A stretch of DNA of 64,000 nucleotides, taken from JBPESP01 sp051710585 (GTDB lineage: Bacteria; Pseudomonadota; Gammaproteobacteria; Enterobacterales; Enterobacteriaceae). The stretch's first letter is position 1. Each line of letters begins with the position of its first letter. The translations under genes and the position numbers were made by a program. Positions 33,701 to 43,719 of this stretch are shown here, piece by piece. The notes below the pieces were generated by a model, which saw nothing but the letters and a program-made list of their open reading frames with translations, was not told the origin of the DNA and ran no database searches. The stretch lies in contig JBPESP010000001.1 in NCBI GenBank assembly GCA_051710585.1, forward strand, positions 1 to 64,000, in the 5' to 3' direction.

Positions 33701-35400
33701 AAAACTAAATTACAAAGCGTAAAAAAATAATTACGACATCTTGCTTATATAACCACTTGGCCAAATGCTGGTTGGATCTACATCTATTAAATACATTAGC
33801 GATAGTGTATTCACTTTTGAGATAGGGACGACACAGAGCGTTTTTAACCTGCTTTATATTATCAGCCCCTAGAAGAAAAATCTTGCATAGTTGATTCTAT
33901 TTTTAGAGAGATAACATAAATCTGGTACCAGTCATAATAATTTACTTTATTTATCTATCATTAAAATATCTTAAAATCAAACATAAAGGTAAGTAATGTG
34001 ACTTTCCTATTTAGGAATGATAGCTTAAAATTAAGGCAAGTAAATAATGAATTTTATTTCCTAATCCATCTCATATTATAATTATTTTTATAATTACACT
34101 CAATAATTTATTTATAAAATAAAGAAGAGCATAAGTAATTTTTTTATTTTGATATGGATCAAAATGAATTTTTCACATACTAAACAACTTATATATAATA
34201 TAATTGTTGGATCTGCTACAACTGAATTGGTATTACTTCTCTCACATTCAGTGCGTTTTAACTATAGGTACAAAATATCTTTTACAAAAATAAAGAAATT
34301 GCATAAAAGGAACACATTAGCCTAAATTTACTTCTATTTAGTTTAAAAAACTTAAAAAATAAATACTTTTAACTCAAAATAGTTAATCAATTAATGAGGA
34401 ATATTGATAGGTAGTAATACTACCTGCCTTTGCGAGAAAAAAAACCAAAATAATTATTTGTATAACTAGAAGGTAGGGATAACTTAGATAGTCTATTACT
34501 GTAACTTTTAAAATAAAAAACATCCACTCCTACATAAATCTAAAAATAGACAATGTCTGGAGTATGTGCAGTAGAAAATTTTAGAAACTAAATATAAAAT
34601 ATAGCAGCCTAAATAAAGGCTTATGCCATTATCATTTCGGTTTTTTTTAATATTTACTAATTTTAATTTTCTCAAACTACAGCTTTATTAAAGTCAAGAA
34701 TAAAGCCACAAAAAAATTTCTTTATAAAATATCAACATTGCGCGCTCTGATAGAGCAGGGGAATGAAGGTTAGAAGGATCAAGAGTCTAAAGAATGAATG
34801 AAGGGGATAAATAATGAGCTAAAGGCTAAAAGCGAAAGGTGAACTGAGAGAGGAATGTAGGATAAGGAAAATTCAGAGATAGAGAAATGGACGTTTACGC
34901 ATATATGATTCAGCAAAAAAATCACGCAGCTACAGTGAATAAATGCCTCATAAATCCGGATAAAGAATAACACTCTCCGCAGACACACGTCGTTTTAGAA
35001 AAAATCTAGCGCATAGTGCCGAATACACAGATATCTGTGCCTAGATATATTAACTATAAACACCCAGATTACCAGCAGGGAATAAAAATCCCTAAGAACA
35101 AGGGATTTTATCGTAAATTGCTCAATCTGTCCAGATAATTATTATTACGAATTAGCAGCAGCGTCTTAGGGGTTCTCTAGCTGAACAAAACAATGTGTTT
35201 CACTCTTCGGTAAACAATAGAACCCGCGGAGAAAAGCCATTACTGTCGAACACTATAAACACCAAGAAAATGATAAACAGACGTACATAATTTTATACAC
35301 ACGGTAAATTTGTTTATGCAGCATGCCAGGATTGGAGGCATAATAGTCAAGAAATTACACGCTATCCTTTAGTACATAGCGTTCATCAAGCATGATAGCA
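30770..35400. other. Decayed DNA between yqjA and lnt
   Basis: About 4.6 kb without a readable gene. In E. coli gltIJKL precede lnt on this strand; I could not align any of them. GC-richer islands near 31430-31640 and 32460-32620 have partially open plus frames (for example RCYPTRLTAYFHDSDRLYWQRAL near 31510), suggesting relics of genes I do not recognise. An 8-C run lies at 32888-32895. Confidence 0.5.
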
Positions 35401-35405
35401 TTTTC

Positions 35406-36938
35406 TCAGCCACCTCTGTGGCGATCAAAAATCAGTGCAGTAAATCCAAGCAGAAGCGCAACAATCCATAGTGGCCAAGAGCCGACACGGGCGTAAGGTG
35501 TCATCCCTTGCGTTGAAGTTACACGAACCTTAAGAACGTCGCAAATAAATTGCGGCAATTGCGCCTGTGGCTTCCCATTAGCATCTATAACTGCGGTAAT
35601 ACCGTTATTAGTGCTATGCAGTAGAGGCCGCCCAAGCTCCAGAGAACGCATACGCGCCATTTGGAAATGCTGCCAGACGCCAATAGAATCCCCAAACCAG
35701 GCATCATTTGACACTGTAAGCAAAAAGTCAGTATCAGAGCGGAAATTATCCCGTACTTGGCCGCCAAAGATAATCTCATAGCAGATGGTAGCAGTGAGCT
35801 TCATACCAGCCACTTGCAGCTGCGGCTGAAAATAATCCCCCTGACTGAGTGAAGACATTGGCAGATTGAACAGTGGCGCCAACGGTCGCAACAGACTTGC
35901 CAGTGGCAGCGTCTCACCAAAGGGTACTAAATGATGCTTGTTGTAACGATCCTTAGAAGGATACTGGTAAGGTGTGGATTTACCCAATACGATAATGCTA
36001 TTGTAGTAATTATAGCCGTAAGGGGTTGGCCGTGCGTCGATAATGCCGGTAATTAATCTAGTATTTACCTGGCGTAAGTGTTCATCAAGCCTAGTTAGGA
36101 AGGCATGTTGAGCAATCTCATTATCAGGTATAGCTGATTCCGGCCAAATAATCATCTGCACGTTACCAAGAATCGGTAGAGTACGCTGCAGATAAATATC
36201 CAGCATCGGTGCCAGGTATATCGCTTCCCATTTCATTGACTGAGTAATATTACCTTGCACCAGCGCGACGTTAATGGCCCGATCTGGCTGAAGATGGTAC
36301 CAATGCAGCGAATGCAGCGGCCAGGGTAGTAACAGTACTATCAACGCAACGATAACTGGCAATGCTCGCCGCTGCTTAAGCGCATAGACCTTCAACCCGC
36401 TTATCATCACCAGTATGAAAGTAATTGTTTGTACGCCAAACAATGGCGCAATGCCTTTTAACGGGCCATCTATCTGGCTGTAGCCAAATTCCAGCCAAGG
36501 AAAACCGGTTAGCACCCAACCGCGTAAAAAATCGCTGATAAACCACAGCACTGGCGCACCAAGCATTAATCGCCATAAGCTGCTACGCGGCCACAGCCAT
36601 GCCAGTAGGACAGAAAATAGCAGGGGGTAAAGCGCTAGATAGGCGGCAAATATTAGCATTAGCGCCACATTGACTAGGCAGGGAAGGCCGCTATATTGAG
36701 CGATACTAATATAAACCCAATTGACGCCGGCGCCAAAAAAGCCAAAGCCCCAAATAAAACCCAGCAAACCAGCTTGCAGAGGGTTGCAGTTGAGGGTTAC
36801 CATCAGCAGGCCGTCCAGTGAAAATATAGCCGCAGGCCAAAAATCATATGGGGAAAATGCCAGAGTACCACAGGCGCCAGTAATAAACGCTAGCAGTGCG
36901 CGAGGCCACTGGCGTGTGAATAGTAAAGCAATATTCAT
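35406..36938 (-). CDS. lnt: Apolipoprotein N-acyltransferase
   Basis: 510 residues (E. coli Lnt 512), collinear end to end. It adds the third acyl chain to lipoproteins in the inner membrane. The N-terminal part (to about residue 210) is a bundle of membrane helices with the conserved ACGTLAFSPYD and GFPWLEFGYSQIDGPLKGIAP segments. The periplasmic nitrilase domain carries the catalytic triad: Glu in IIWPESAIPD, Lys in DRYNKHHLVPFGE and Cys in TICYEIIFG. SNDAWFGDSIGVWQHFQMARMRSLELGRPLL is also kept, and one membrane helix closes the protein. It is the last gene of the miaB-ybeZ-ybeY-ybeX-lnt row. Confidence 0.97.
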   Translation of the reverse strand: MNIALLFTRQWPRALLAFITGACGTLAFSPYDFWPAAIFSLDGLLMVTLNCNPLQAGLLGFIWGFGFFGAGVNWVYISIAQYSGLPCLVNVALMLIFAAYLALYPLLFSVLLAWLWPRSSLWRLMLGAPVLWFISDFLRGWVLTGFPWLEFGYSQIDGPLKGIAPLFGVQTITFILVMISGLKVYALKQRRALPVIVALIVLLLPWPLHSLHWYHLQPDRAINVALVQGNITQSMKWEAIYLAPMLDIYLQRTLPILGNVQMIIWPESAIPDNEIAQHAFLTRLDEHLRQVNTRLITGIIDARPTPYGYNYYNSIIVLGKSTPYQYPSKDRYNKHHLVPFGETLPLASLLRPLAPLFNLPMSSLSQGDYFQPQLQVAGMKLTATICYEIIFGGQVRDNFRSDTDFLLTVSNDAWFGDSIGVWQHFQMARMRSLELGRPLLHSTNNGITAVIDANGKPQAQLPQFICDVLKVRVTSTQGMTPYARVGSWPLWIVALLLGFTALIFDRHRGG

Positions 36939-36974
36939 GGGGGGTTAATATTCCATGATGGGGTTGCAATAAGT

Positions 36975-37838
36975 TTCTCAAAAATTTTGATATGTACCTA
37001 AATCATGTATCGGCTTTTAGTCATTGTTACTTTTAAAATTTAACCGTAGACATCAATGGCCTTACCACTCTCCAGAAAAATATCTAAAGACCTATTAACC
37101 AGGCTGTTGATAATATCAACCTCCTCATCATTATAGTATGTATTAAAAACTTTATTGAAATCTTCAATAAGTGTCATACCTTCCAGTGAAGGTTTAGTAG
37201 TTTAACTGACGAATATCCCGATCTTCTTCATTATCCTACTTATCCTTAGTTTCACTAACGATAAGTTCCAGGACATTTTTTAAATGATCACTAAACCGGA
37301 TACGCCGGCAAATTCATCGATGAAAATAGGCATGTAGTGCTAAGAGCTGAACTCCTTCGGAATGCAGTCCACTTTCTTACTTTCCAACGCTATAACCGCT
37401 GGACGCAAAACCTTCTCTCTATGCTGAATGGTTTTTCGTGACTGAGGATGAATGGAAAGAAGTCCTTGGACAGCACAATTCCTCCTACATAATCCTTATC
37501 CTTATTCCTAATGAGGAAGCAGGAATGGATCGATTCAATAATAACGTCAAGTCACCCATACAGCGATTGATTTTTTTATCGGCGTATGCCCTGTGAACAA
37601 GGAGATATGATAATCTCTAACTGCTTTTTAGCCATGTCTTTGATAACATTTTCTAGAATGTTGCAGGTATTGAGATCTATAAGCTTGTTCTGTTTAGAAT
37701 CCCTGAGAAGATTAAGACATTATTAGAGATTAATGGCTTAGCATGAAATAGTTGATTTAGCGTCAAGATAGAACCTTTTTTAAAAAGGCTATTATTGTTC
37801 TGTTAATCTTTATTGCTGACAATATTTAGTTAATTTTA
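36975..37838 (-). pseudogene. ybeX: ybeX (corC) relic, CBS/CorC domain protein
   Basis: Minus-strand fragments align in order with YbeX: LNQLFHAKPL (SQLFHGEPK), KPFSIEKVLRPAVIALESKKVDCI (family FSMDKVLRQAVVVPESKRVDRM), FIDEFAGVSGLVII (VIDEFGGVSGLVTI), then LIEDFNKVFNTYYNDEEVDIINSLV (SIEDFNEAFGTHFSDEEVDTIGGLV) and TMTKSRYMI. At least five frame changes and several stops. It lies between ybeY and lnt exactly as in E. coli. Confidence 0.9.
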
Positions 37839-37842
37839 CTCT

Positions 37843-38328
37843 CTAATAATTATGGTAAAATGAGTCTTTTACCGCAAGATGCGGATCTATATAACCAAGC
37901 TTTTGCATTATTTTGGTTTCTAATGATTCCATCCTAAGCGCTTCCTCATCCTGGATATGATCATACCCTAACAGATGCAATGAACCGTGAACAACCATAT
38001 GCGCCCAATGGGCCTCCAGCGCCTTCCCCTGCTGCAGCGCTTCACATTCCACCACCTTACAGCAAATAACTAAATCCCCTAACAGGGATAATTTCACTTC
38101 TGGAGGCGCCTCAAAGGGAAAAGAAAGAACATTAGTTGGCTGATCTTTACCGCGATATCTCATATTTAATTCATGACTTTCCGCTTCTTCCACCAGACGT
38201 ATAGTAACCTCTGCGCAGATATTAAATAAAGGTAGAATACCCTGCAGCCAGCGCATAAAATCCGTCTTGGCGGGTAAGGTATGTGTTTCATCGCAGGCCA
38301 CTTGTAGGTCAAGTATTATGTCAGTCAT
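37843..38328 (-). CDS. ybeY: Endoribonuclease YbeY, 16S rRNA maturation factor
   Basis: 161 residues (E. coli 155). A zinc metalloprotein acting in 16S rRNA 3'-end processing and ribosome quality control. The family signature HGSLHLLGYDH, with the three zinc-binding His residues, is complete near residues 117-127. Upstream are MRYRGKDQPTNVLSFPFEAPP and LLGDLVICCKVVE, typical of the fold. The extra residues are at the C-terminus (VKDSFYHNY). I see no good ribosome site before the ATG. Both neighbours (ybeX, ybeZ) are dead, so this gene is kept in a decaying operon. Confidence 0.95.
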   Translation of the reverse strand: MTDIILDLQVACDETHTLPAKTDFMRWLQGILPLFNICAEVTIRLVEEAESHELNMRYRGKDQPTNVLSFPFEAPPEVKLSLLGDLVICCKVVECEALQQGKALEAHWAHMVVHGSLHLLGYDHIQDEEALRMESLETKIMQKLGYIDPHLAVKDSFYHNY

Positions 38329-38397
38329 ACATTATATTTTATAGAATATAACAAACCATGGTTAAACTGGAACAGGCTCCCTTGTTCTGTACCAAAA

Positions 38398-38434
38398 CCT
38401 TGCGTTGCTTCCAGCAACGAGGTATTTTTTTTTT
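38398..38434 (+). terminator. Terminator-like hairpin with 10-T tail on the plus strand
   Basis: CGTTGCT (38403-38409) and AGCAACG (38413-38419) form a stem around TCC, extended by CCT/AGG with a 2-base bulge, then TA and ten T bases (38425-38434). It has the form of an intrinsic terminator on the plus strand. No plus-strand gene ends here; it lies between ybeY and the ybeZ relic, so it may be chance. Confidence 0.35.
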
Positions 38435-38439
38435 GGGTT

Positions 38440-39450
38440 TTTGATCGATAGTTCCCATATTTTATATGACATTGATAACTTAGAACACTACTAGTTAGTG
38501 CACAATATCTTCGCTATGGAACAAATTAAAACTTGTTTTTTTCACTTCTACCGTATGGCGTAATCTTGATTTCTGATTGTGCACCAGGTATATCTGAGTT
38601 TCCTCGCCAAAGAGAAAACTATTTTGAAATTGAAGCCAATATGGATCAGAAACATTTTCATATGTTCAATGGCGTTATTATAGCTTTTCTAAAGAGAAAT
38701 GAACACATTTCTCAGGATTCATCCGCATATGTAAACCCACCAGCTGAGATTTCAATAATATTGTGCTAAATCAGTTTTTCCATCCATTTAAAGCCTAGAA
38801 TTTCAAAAAAAATTATAAAACGGGCGCAGGAGGAGTAGACTTTCTGCCTGAGAACATCGGTTAGAAACCCAGTTTCTTAACCAACTTCCCAACCGTTGAG
38901 TGGATTAGAAGAATACAGTACATTTCCTAGCGTTTTGATTCATCCGCCGAGGCTCTGCACTGCAGCATATAGATTTTGCTAGTTCAGGCTAGGCTGACAG
39001 CAAAAGTGATATTATGATTGGGAATCATAGCAGAAGATTATTGCACCTATGACTGGAGAGATGCAATTTTCATATTTACCGTGTACCCATAATCAGGCAC
39101 ATATTCCCCGTTTGCTCTAGCACCCGGTTTTTATAATGGTTATCTAGATTTGTTCCAGATTCTTATTGGCAATAACATCATTTCGTATCAACGTACGCAA
39201 AGTGAAAATTGATACGGTAAAATCCAACGCACCGCGGTCTACATACTACTTTAAATCTATTCTTAAATATTATCATCAAACAGCTATATAAAACTCAACA
39301 GATGATTATGAATATAGGTTCCAGCATAATTTCTTTTTTGACATTTAAATCTTCCCCTTCGGTCTCTTAAGCTCTTGCAAGGTTAAGCACGGGTATTTTA
39401 GCAGCAAAGTCTCAAGATTAATAAATAAAGCATCCTTATACACGCGTTAA
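38440..39450 (-). pseudogene. ybeZ: ybeZ relic (PhoH-family ATPase)
   Basis: Minus-strand fragments: STVGKLVKKLGF (family AVEAGEKLGFLPG), NAIEHMKMFLIHIGFNFK (NTTIEQMKMFLTRIGFNSK), SRLRHTVEV (SGLRHAIEV), TSFNLFHSEDIVH (ISFNFFHSEDVVR). Stops and frame changes are frequent, and the P-loop region is not readable. Position between miaB and ybeY matches E. coli. The right-hand limit is uncertain. Confidence 0.85.
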
Positions 39451-39640
39451 ATATAGAAACCTTTTACGCATCTTTTAGCATAAAATAGTAGAATAAAAAA
39501 AACAGGTGAAGCAATAAATGGCAGCGGAAGGGCTACTTGTCACTCCAAAAAAGCTTGAAAATAGAGGGGGTAACGACTTGGATATTATGCTAACAATATA
39601 CCTGCCAAGTTCATTCTCTTTATAGGAATTGAGTAATAAT

Positions 39641-41011
39641 TTATACTGAGCTTTCATGGCTGCGCAATTCTATATCTGATCTTTCAGTGCGTAGGAAGAC
39701 GCCACGTAAGGAATTAGGATACACGTCAACAATCTCCACATCGACGAATTTTCCAATCATGGAGCCTGCGCCTTCAAAATTGACAATCCGATTATTTTCA
39801 GTGCGGCCGGATAGCTCCATTACATTTTTACGCGAGACGCCTTCCACAAGAATACGCTGCACCGTACCCTTCATGCGGCGGCTGTACTGCATTGCCTGTT
39901 TGGTGATACGTTCCTGCAAGATATAAAGCCTCTGTTTTTTCTCTTCTTCGCTGACATCATCTACCATATCAGCGGCAAGTGTGCCCGGACGCCTAGAGTA
40001 AATGAAACTAAAGCTCATGTCAAAATTCACGTCAGCGATAACTTGCATCGTTTGCTCAAAATCTTGCTGGCTTTCGCCAGGAAAACCGATGATAAAGTCG
40101 GAGCTTATTTGAATATCCGGGCGCGCCTTGCGCAATCGGCATATGATCGATTTATATTCCAGCACAGTGTGGGCGCGTTGCATCATGGTTAGAATACGAT
40201 CGGAGCCACTTTGCAATGGTAAGTGTACGAAGCTGACTAGTTCCGGTGTATCGCGGTAAACGTCAATAATATCATCAGTAAACTCAACAGGGTGACTGGT
40301 GACGTAGCGAATACGGTCAATACCATCGATGGCCGCTACTAGCCGCAGCAGTTCAGCGAAAGTACAAATACCACCGTCATAACTAGCGCCGCAATAGGCG
40401 TTGACGTTCTGCCCAAGGAGGTTAACTTCACGCACACCTTGATCCGCAAGCTGGACTATTTCGAACAGTATATCGTCACACGGACGGCTAACTTCTTCGC
40501 CGCGGGTATAAGGTACGATGCAAAAACTGCAGTATTTATTGCAGCCTTCCATGATAGACACAAAGGCAGTCGGCCCTTTTGCATGCGGTTCTGGTAAACG
40601 ATAAAATTTTTCGATTTTAGGGAAACTGATATCCACTACTGGACTACCGACACTATTGATATAATCAATCATTTCCGGTAGGCGATGGAGCGTCTGCGGA
40701 CCAAAAATAATATCTACATAACTAGCTCGCTCACGGATATTAGTACCTTCCTGCGAAGCCACGCAACCACCAACACCGATAATTAATCCCGGTCGGGATT
40801 CTTTAATTATCCGCCAACGCCCCAGCTGATGAAACACCTTTTCCTGCGCTTTTTCCCGGATGGAACAAGTATTAAGCAGAAGAACATCCGCCTCTTCGGG
40901 GTTGTCCGTTAATTGGTAACCGTAAGTGTTATCTAGTAAATCGGCTATCTTAGATGAATCGTATTCATTCATCTGACAACCCCAAGTTTTTATATAGAGT
41001 TTTTTAGTCAT
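39641..41011 (-). CDS. miaB: tRNA-2-methylthio-N6-dimethylallyladenosine synthase
   Basis: 456 residues. A radical-SAM enzyme adding the methylthio group to i6A37 in tRNAs reading UNN codons. All six cluster cysteines are present: WGCQMNE, NTCSIREKA and GGCVASQ in the N-terminal UPF0004 domain, and CNKYCSFC in the radical-SAM core. A TRAM domain closes the protein (RILVEGVSRKNVMELSGRTENNR, DVYPNSLRG). A GTG codon lies directly before the ATG at 41011; the ATG matches the family start MTKK. The C-terminus is about 17-18 residues shorter than in E. coli, past the TRAM domain, so function is probably kept. The dead ybeZ follows. Confidence 0.96.
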   Translation of the reverse strand: MTKKLYIKTWGCQMNEYDSSKIADLLDNTYGYQLTDNPEEADVLLLNTCSIREKAQEKVFHQLGRWRIIKESRPGLIIGVGGCVASQEGTNIRERASYVDIIFGPQTLHRLPEMIDYINSVGSPVVDISFPKIEKFYRLPEPHAKGPTAFVSIMEGCNKYCSFCIVPYTRGEEVSRPCDDILFEIVQLADQGVREVNLLGQNVNAYCGASYDGGICTFAELLRLVAAIDGIDRIRYVTSHPVEFTDDIIDVYRDTPELVSFVHLPLQSGSDRILTMMQRAHTVLEYKSIICRLRKARPDIQISSDFIIGFPGESQQDFEQTMQVIADVNFDMSFSFIYSRRPGTLAADMVDDVSEEEKKQRLYILQERITKQAMQYSRRMKGTVQRILVEGVSRKNVMELSGRTENNRIVNFEGAGSMIGKFVDVEIVDVYPNSLRGVFLRTERSDIELRSHESSV

Positions 41012-41199
41012 CACCTTACCAGTATTTTATTCAATATTAAAAGCCCGTAGCTTCACACAAGGCTCATATTGTAATCTGTTGCCGATATTGTGACTAGTCT
41101 GGCATACGCGGAGGATCTTGGAGGGGCTTTTAATATACTATTTAAATTATAAAATAATAGCCTAGTGTAAGGTCAATATGAAGACAAAAAAGATAAGTT

Positions 41200-41910
41200 A
41201 TGAATAGTGGTTGTTGGTGGTGGAATAGTGAAGGGAAACCCTGGCCCAAGTGGACTTCCAGGTGTTAATAACCAATCCGGTAATAGTACCACCTTCCAGA
41301 GATAGCACACTGGCAGATTTGCGAGTTTTCGACCATTATATAGCTACACTTTCGCAGCGCTGCTGCGGCGCAGCAGCGCCTAGCAATGCCTCAAAGAGAG
41401 TATTATGTGCTATACCGTCGACTGTAAACCTGGGAATAGTCATCTTCGATGGTGATATTTGATACCGCATCCCTTAAGCTATCAGAACTCTGTGTTTTAT
41501 AGTAGAGAACTGTCGGCACCAGCAGGCTTTATGGCAAGCTTTTCCGGGTCTCGGCTTTGCGCCTTAACCCTGCATAAGGCAGCATTGTTTCCCTTAATAC
41601 GCAGCCACGCAAGCGAATATGTCTTATCGGGACTAGCGCTAACTAATAGGGAATGCTGTGCACACTATTAACCCGCTGGCCGGACAGGGGTATCTTGTAT
41701 TTCGCGATACTAAAATGCATTAGCAGAAGTCTTAATTAACGCCTGAAATCGCGGTGAGCGATAACCTGCTGATGCAGGCAGGAATGGATTTATTTTACAC
41801 GATGTTTAACAATAAGTTATTATCGCTAATGCTAGCGCGTAATCTCAGTCTGATACTGGGGCACACAGCGAGCGAGCGGCCTTAAGCACTGGGTGCTGCG
41901 TTATGCTTTA
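41200..41910 (+). pseudogene. ubiF: ubiF relic (2-octaprenyl-3-methyl-6-methoxy-1,4-benzoquinol hydroxylase)
   Basis: Plus-strand fragments: VVVGGGIVKG near 41210 (FAD-binding GxGxxG, family IVGGGMVGG), YRRL-stop-TWE (YRRLETWEW), IFDTASLKLSE (VFDAAELKLP), FPLIRSHASEYVLSGLAL (FPLTRRHALQYVQPGLAL), SDNLLMQAGMDLFYTMFNNKLLSLMLARNLSLIL (DNFIMQSGMDLFYAGFSNNLPPLRFMRNLGL). A 10-bp GC palindrome (41357-41379) interrupts the N-terminal third. Divergent from miaB as in E. coli. Loss affects a late step of ubiquinone synthesis. Confidence 0.88.
41357..41379. repeat. 10-bp GC palindrome inside the ubiF relic
   Basis: GCGCTGCTGC (41357-41366) and GCAGCAGCGC (41370-41379) pair perfectly around GGC. The left arm reads as the expected SLL part of UbiF, while the right arm does not correspond to the family sequence. 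That suggests the right arm arose as a copy of the left. Confidence 0.75.
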
Positions 41911-41914
41911 TGGC

Positions 41915-43170
41915 TGTAATATTACTGATCATACTCCAATCTAGAGTGATTGCCTTTAAGATGGAATTTCATGGCACACCTTCGCATTAAGGTATCTCCA
42001 GAATGGGGATTAACTTTATTGGCTATCTAATATTTTATTAATATTTTTTATTCAGATGCCAATACTTCATCGCTGTATTTTTACCGCCCGGTAAAACAAA
42101 ATGTTATAGCCAGCATAGCCATCCTTAATTAAGCTATCTATCAAAATATAATTAAAAGAACCTTTGATAAAGAAGGGAAACTACTATTTCGCGATCAGTA
42201 GATCTTTTTCTGATGAACAACCGCTAACAATAAACATCAATTGGTTAGGCGCTTCTGGATAGGCGTATTAAGGAGGCCTACCTACTTACTATGCTGGTAA
42301 ACAGCATAGTTTAATACTCTACTGTTGGAGTGGATATTCTAAATACTGTAAAATAGAATATAGGATATCTCTTATTAATTTTATACCTAAAAAGAAGATA
42401 CTTCTAACTGAGATTAGATCACTCGTTACTACCCGATACTCAACGGACAATATAAAACTCCAAAGAATTATCGCTGGAAGAGTAGCTCGCTACTGTAATA
42501 CATTATCTATATTAGCGCTACCGCTATATGAGCAATTAGTGCAATGGATATTGCAAGGATTTATGCATTATTTTCTGGTGGTAATGTTGCGTAAAGCAGA
42601 TGTGGTGATGGATAGCCCTGGTCTGTGTTAGTAGAGGACGCGAGTGTAGCCATGCCTATAGCAATTCCAGGCATAAAAGCCAACTCTTTCTATCGTACAA
42701 ACAAAGATTACTAGTAAAATTAAATGGCTTTATTCTACTTATAATTATCCTGCGTCAGGCTATATGGATGGTTCTGGATCTTCAGCCAGCTGACCACATC
42801 GTGGAAAGAAAAAATAGAATTGAGCATCATTAGTTTACCGGATAGAGGTAATAAACTTATCTCAAAGTGATAGGTTAAAATAAAGGGTGGTAATCTTTTA
42901 ATCTGTTTCAGAGGATCATGAATAGGATATAGAATATATTGATATCGCTTTTTTTGCAAAAATAGTGAATAAAACACCTACTACCAGGTAAAATACGACT
43001 CAAACGCAATATCAATTATCTGACGCCTACTGGATTAATATCCACTCCGAGGATAACTGTTGCTCTGACTTATATTATTGATTTGTAGTTCCCCTATCCT
43101 AGGAAATAGGATCGCAAAACAACTTAAGAAATTCTTCTGAAGAAGCTTTTCTGATTACCATTTAAAATAA
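41915..43170. other. Decayed spacer between ubiF relic and tRNA operon
   Basis: No recognisable gene. A plus frame from about 42272 to 42631 is open for about 119 codons without an early ATG. A minus frame of 80 codons lies at 42735-42977. Neither resembles a known family, and both are within chance expectation for the base composition. Confidence 0.5.
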
Positions 43171-43178
43171 CTTCATAA

Positions 43179-43252
43179 TGGCTGGGGTACCAGGATTCGA
43201 ACCTAGGATACCGGAATCAGAATCCGGTGCCTTACCACTTGGCTATACCCCA
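43179..43252 (-). tRNA. tRNA-Gln(CUG)
   Basis: The minus strand reads TGGGGTATAGCCAAG through anticodon CTG (GGATTCTGATTCC) to CAGCCA with encoded CCA. It follows E. coli glnV/glnX closely but is 74 nt instead of 75: the variable loop is one base shorter. The T-stem CTAGG/CCTGG contains one G-T pair. The D, anticodon and acceptor stems are intact, so it can probably fold. Last gene of the four-tRNA operon. Confidence 0.93.
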
Positions 43253-43387
43253 ATATTATGCTAAAGCTACAATGAAAATCAAACCTGTGACCTAAAATTA
43301 GGAGCGCTGTACTCTAAACAGCTGAAATACCTAACCTCATTTTTGACCGATTACTTTAAAACATACAACGATATTAGTAGATTATTT

Positions 43388-43462
43388 TGGCTGGGGTACC
43401 AGGATTCGAACCTGGGTATGGCGGGATCAAAACCCGCTGCCTTACCACTTGGCTATACCCCA
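43388..43462 (-). tRNA. tRNA-Gln(UUG)
   Basis: 75 nt on the minus strand from TGGGGTATAGCC to CAGCCA with encoded CCA. The anticodon is TTG within GGGTTTTGATCCC, and all four stems are paired. Corresponds to glnU/glnW of E. coli. Confidence 0.96.
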
Positions 43463-43481
43463 TTTGCATTTTATTGAATGA

Positions 43482-43566
43482 TGGTGCGGAAGGCGAGACT
43501 TGAACTCGCATACCTTACAGTGCCAGAACCTAAATCTGGTGCGTCTACCAATTTCGCCACTCCCGC
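43482..43566 (-). tRNA. tRNA-Leu(UAG)
   Basis: 85 nt on the minus strand, starting GCGGGAGTGGCGAAATTGG, anticodon TAG in AGATTTAGGTTCT, long variable arm (class II), ending GCACCA. Matches E. coli leuW. The acceptor stem has one G-T pair (GCGGGAG with CTTCCGC), which is tolerable. Confidence 0.96.
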
Positions 43567-43571
43567 AAAGG

Positions 43572-43648
43572 TGGTGGCTACGACGGGATTCGAACCTGTG
43601 ACCCCAGCATTATGAGTGCTGTGCTCTAACCAACTGAGCTACGTAGCC
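43572..43648 (-). tRNA. tRNA-Met(CAU), elongator
   Basis: 77 nt on the minus strand: GGCTACGTAGCTCAG, anticodon CAT in CACTCATAATG, ending GCCACCA with encoded CCA. Matches E. coli metT, the elongator type, and is the promoter-proximal gene of the operon as in E. coli. Confidence 0.96.
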
Positions 43649-43685
43649 AACTTTCTATATGACCTAACTAAGCGTCGCGAAGCGC

Positions 43686-43714
43686 ATTATGCGGAGTTTA
43701 AGAACTTCAGTCAA
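43686..43714 (-). promoter_or_regulatory. Sigma-70 promoter of the tRNA operon
   Basis: On the minus strand TTGACT (43709-43714) and CATAAT (43686-43691) are separated by 17 bases. A GC-rich discriminator GCGC directly follows the -10, as in stable-RNA promoters under stringent control. It lies about 40 bases upstream of the tRNA-Met gene. Confidence 0.85.
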
Positions 43715-43719
43715 CCCCT

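Noticed and set aside
35585..36948. Other-frame ORFs overlapping lnt (35585-35779, 36376-36576, 36721-36948)
   Set aside because: All are shadows of the intact lnt gene.
42272..42631. Plus-strand frame open for about 119 codons (LPTYYAGKQ ... VVMDSPGLC)
   Set aside because: It lacks an early start codon, resembles no known family, and a few stop-to-stop intervals of this length are expected by chance in six frames of 64 kb at this composition.
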